A stretch of 64,000 nt of DNA from assembly GCA_024138025.1 (NCBI GenBank), contig JAMXBD010001382.1, positions 1-64,000 on the forward strand, in the 5' to 3' direction. A model generated the notes under the pieces. That model was given only the letters and a program-made list of their open reading frames with translations, was not told the origin of the DNA and did no database searches. Position numbers and translations under genes: made by a program. Positions 60,496 through 64,000 of the stretch are shown here, piece after piece (within the stretch, counting starts at the first letter, position 1; each line of letters starts with the position of its first letter). The DNA comes from Combretum micranthum. Taxonomy: Eukaryota; Streptophyta; Magnoliopsida; Myrtales; Combretaceae.

Positions 60496-61144
60496 CATAA
60501 AACTTTTTATTAAAACTACTTGTTTTGAGGTTATGTATCACCAAACCCTGAATGGAGGGTGCAATTCCACTCAACATATTGTTCCCAGAAAACTATATGC
60601 CTTGTTTGCCCAAGTATATGTTGCATTTTATTTGATTGCTTAAACAACTTGTTTGAAATTTTGTTACAAGAAGTTATTTATGGAAATAATTCTCATTAAG
60701 CCTCTTAGCTTATACCCCCATAGATATCTTTTGCAGTTTCCTTATTTGTAGTTGAGGCCACGAGGACCTTGCAGTCAGGTAATTTCTTTTGGATAAAGGA
60801 AATTTAGATGAAGTTTAGTATTAGAAATGATGTACATATATTCTTGTAATAGATTAGTGAAAAAGGGAAATGTCCCTAAGTTTGTAAAATCATTGTTATA
60901 TGAAAATAAATATTATGAATCTTCTTTTCTTAATATGTTATTATATCTTCTTAAGCTTCATGATTCCATGTACGGTCCTCTAAATTTGTGAGAGCACGCC
61001 TTACACTCAATATCAAGGCTTTTGGGAGTGGCTAAGGTTGTCATACTTAAACTTTAATATTGAGTGTGGCGGACTGTTACGTTTAGCGTACCTCTTGGGG
61101 CGTGACACTTAGACTTGTCCATATCAAGTCAAAACAATTTTCTT

Positions 61145-61175
61145 TCTTTTCTTTTCTTTTCTTTTCTTTTCTTTT
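61145..61175. repeat. (TTTTC)n microsatellite
   Basis: About six pentamer units in LTR A5. Confidence 0.9.
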
Positions 61176-63840
61176 GGGACTAGTCTATTCTTAGTCCCGG
61201 GTTACCTTAATGAAGTTAAGGCTCCCAATACATGACCGGGATACCTTGATGAAGCTAAGGTTCCAAATGCTTGCTTATTTTATTATGTTTATTTACTTAC
61301 AAGTATTTCTTTCTATCTTATTATGTATTATCTTTATTTTTACATTGCTATATAATCATATTCATGCATGATTATATTGTTGTTGTCTTAAATAAAAATA
61401 AAATGGGTTTTTTCTTAAATAAAGAAAAGTAAACTAGATTTCTCAATGAAGGAGTTTTCAACAAGAAAGTCTAAATTTTGTGTTTCAAACGCTTAGACAA
61501 ATTGATCATAAGTTTTTAAGTAATAATGCCCAAGATTTCTTCAAATAAAAAGAACTCATATAAATCAAAACTAGATACTCCATAAAGATAGAATTTTAGC
61601 ATTGAACTTAATATTCAACTTAACTAGATCTTTTATAAGACTTAAATAGGTTCACTATAGACTTTGAAAATCACATACTAAGAAAGTCTCTTCAAAACTT
61701 AATTTTTATATGTTGTTATTCTCTTTTCAAAATTAAAATGAAATTTTGCTAAGTTCCAATGTTAACAATTCTTTATTAAGAAAGCTTTTCTTATAAACTT
61801 GTCTAAGAAAATTATTCTACCATTTAACAAATATTAAGAATAAAACAAGTTTTTCAAACCAAGATAAAGTCACTAACTATTTTGAAATCCCACTTAGAAA
61901 AAATAAAATTGCCAAGAAAGTAAAGTTTTAAAGGTATATCTATTTTCTAAAGAAAAGAAATGAAATAAATAAAAGGAAACATACATTTAATACAACTTCA
62001 AATATTTGACCACATAAAAAACTTAAAGGATATTTTGAAAAACTTATTTTTCAATCACTAGAAATAAAGTTAGTAGATAACTTAAAGAACCAAAATTTTT
62101 GAAAATGAATTTACTTTTGAAAAGTGAGAAAATGAAATAACAATAAAACATTTACTCAGAAAAACTCAAATATATTTTTGTTTTCCTTCTAACAATTCAA
62201 AAAGGAGAAATTTTCAAAAGTTTTACCTTTTAAAAACCATCAAAGACCAATTAATTATGAAATATCGATATTGAAACAACACTACAAAAATCATGCATAC
62301 AATATGAGTATAAATATATGTTCAAAGAATTTTTCAACCCTATATATATATATATATCCATGTATTTTGCTTAAGGATTTTTGAGTAAAGTAAAGTTTAG
62401 AAAAATTATATTTTGTAAACTATAAATTCGTAATTATTTTGTACCGTATTATTTCTTACCCAAATGGCTTTTTATGACAAAAATAACCTTAGAAATGGAT
62501 AGATCTTTTCGAGTAGGTAGAAAAACGGTATATTATATGCGCAATTCCGAGTTAAAATGACCAAGTTATGACCATTTTAAGTTGGAATCACATTCTATAC
62601 GAATTTTAACGATCTTATGACATAAGTTTTGACAAGTACCATAGAATCAATAAGAAATACTCATTATGGGTATTCTTCTTGATTAGGTGATCCCAAGGAG
62701 GAGTATTTATACCTAGAGGATTATTTTGATTAGAGTATTTACCAATCGATTCATTGTAAGAAAGATAGATCCTCATGGCCAAGTGAGTTTATTTCCTACC
62801 TTTTTCGTACTTGGACGTGCTTGTAGCTAGAGGCACTAGAAGTAGGAAAAGATGAAAATGAATTATGTATGATAATATCAATTGAAAGAATGTTAAGCAT
62901 ACCGAGGCATGAATCGTTATTAATTAACTTATGTTTTACTATTATTCTGTTAGAGTGTGTGCAAATTCTGTGATCACCTTTAAATTACTCTAATCATATT
63001 ATATGAATTATATTAATTGATTCATGCATATCACCTAGTTAGTCTTATTGCATGAGCTACTGTTCTTGATGAGACAAGAGTATAGTAGTCGGGTGTGTTG
63101 TAGCCAGAAATCTGCAAGATGAGCGATTAGGAGCCTGAAAGAACTATTTTGTGATGGGTTAGTAGAAGCCTAAAATAAACTACATGAGTTGGATTTTTAA
63201 GATGGGTTTTAAAGAGCTTGGACCACCTAACCTTGAATAGAGGGGTAAATCCATTCAAACATATGATTTCCGGTAGATCATATGTATTGCTTGATCACTT
63301 GCTTGATGCATTTATATGCTGGTTTAATAACTTGTTTGAAATCATTTATACAAGTACGTTAATTCAAGAATATTCTCACTAAGCTAGTCATGCTTATACT
63401 CCGATTGACCTTTGTTGTAACAGAACTATATCTTTTATGCCCGAGGACTACATACACTCGAGTGGGACTATGTCTTGGAAAAGCTTATGGATACCTTTGA
63501 AGATCTTAGGTTAATTATCCTTTAATGTCTTATGGTGTTAGTATTATCTTGTTGTGAGAAAAATTAAGTTGATATTACGATTGTTTGGAGAATTATAGGG
63601 GAAAAACCCCTAATATGATGTAAGGATTATACTCTCTTAATGATAAATTAGGTGATTATTTAGGTTCTTGTATGCTATATTTACTATCTCAAACTATACC
63701 TCCTAACAGTGTCTCCTATTGTTGTGATAGACGCCTTACATATGATGTTGAAAACTTTCACATGACTTCAGGAAGTCATTCTTAAGTTTTAATACCGTGT
63801 AACGGACTGTCACGTTTAGGGTACCCTTTGGGGCATGACA

Positions 63841-64000
63841 AGAATACCCCTAAGTTTTGTAAGACCATTATTATGAATAAATGAATATTATGAATCCTCT
63901 TTTTTTAATTTGTTATTATATCTTCTTGAGCTTTATAATTCTATGTATGGTCCTTTAAATTTGTGAGAGCACGCCTTACACTTAATGTCAAAGCTTACGG
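63841..64000 (+). repeat. LTR fragment, gypsy family A (copy A7), runs off the window
   Basis: AAGTTTTGTAAGACCATTATTATG and what follows match A2 from about 38907 onward. It continues past the window end and abuts the 3' end of A5. Confidence 0.75.

Larger units (their letters stand above)
57649..61107 (+). mobile_element. Solo LTR, gypsy family A (copy A6), nested in A5
   Basis: TGTAAACC...TTGGGGCGTGACA, 3,459 bp, flanked by CTTAG on both sides (57644-57648 and 61108-61112). TATA box at 58369-58377, donor-like TTTAG|GTAACC near 58535, A tract at 58239-58260. A solo LTR inside another LTR of the same family shows at least two rounds of insertion. Confidence 0.9.
57162..63840 (+). mobile_element. 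LTR, gypsy family A (copy A5), split by copy A6
   Basis: Two parts, 57162-57648 and 61108-63840, join across A6: CTAGTCTTAG on the left continues as ACTTGTCC on the right, as in other family-A copies. The left end is truncated by about 740 bp. The right end is GGGGCATGACA at 63840. A (TTTTC)n run follows the junction. Confidence 0.8.

Noticed and set aside
60313..60643. Two overlapping frames in LTR A6
   Set aside because: Generated by the CGAAAGCAA/CTTGGCGG units; absent from A1 and A2 at the same place.

Overview
This is a plant nuclear window: about 30% GC, full of T/A runs, with an EPFL-type secreted peptide, a mitochondrial ribosomal protein gene with a 5'UTR intron, and plant-type Ty3/gypsy (chromodomain), Ty1/copia, hAT, LINE, SINE and MITE remnants. 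I cannot name the species. Only two loci look like host genes: an EPFL-like peptide gene (about 12.5-13.0 kb, + strand) and the L7/L12-type mitochondrial ribosomal protein (32.8-35.4 kb, - strand). Nearly everything else that can be recognised is transposon-derived.

Layout. 1-5.5 kb: an LTR-like piece and a decayed hAT transposase. 5.5-11.4 kb: two solo LTRs, family A (3,465 bp, target-site duplication CTTCT) and family B (2,132 bp, GGTGA). 12.5-13 kb: EPFL-like gene. 14.8-15.1 kb: two 92-93 bp SINEs, each with its own target-site duplication. 15.3-17.9 kb: an LTR of family D. 17.9-24.9 kb: AT-rich DNA with several MITE-like inverted repeats. 24.9-29.9 kb: a nested family-B gypsy region that holds a GC-rich foldback element with tRNA-like Pol III boxes (GGTTT duplication), a family-C solo LTR (ATATG duplication), a gypsy integrase fragment and a LINE 3' end. 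30-32 kb: a MITE and an unexplained GC-richer block. 32.8-35.4 kb: mitochondrial L12. 35.7-39.1 kb: a second large family-A LTR, inverted relative to the first. 39.3-41.7 kb: a long-TIR element with a MITE inside and a Myb/SANT-like relic. 42.7-50.6 kb: a - strand copia element broken by two solo LTRs. 50.6-64 kb: a pile-up of family-A gypsy sequence (one 3' LTR with integrase and chromodomain, and four further LTR copies or fragments).

How it fits together. Several boundaries can be fixed to the base because TG...CA ends are flanked by matching 5-bp duplications. The insertion history can therefore be read: the copia element was hit by two LTR elements that later collapsed to solo LTRs, and a family-A LTR was itself hit by another family-A copy. 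The most unusual object is the 877-bp foldback element at 25685-26561. Both of its ends carry the same 12 bases as the 3' end of the family-A gypsy LTR. It has the 5-bp duplication expected of a retroviral-type integrase, yet inside it is made of head-to-head tRNA-like (A box/B box) units. A second cross-cutting pattern is that LTRs from unrelated families each carry a short, copy-specific block of reiterated motifs.
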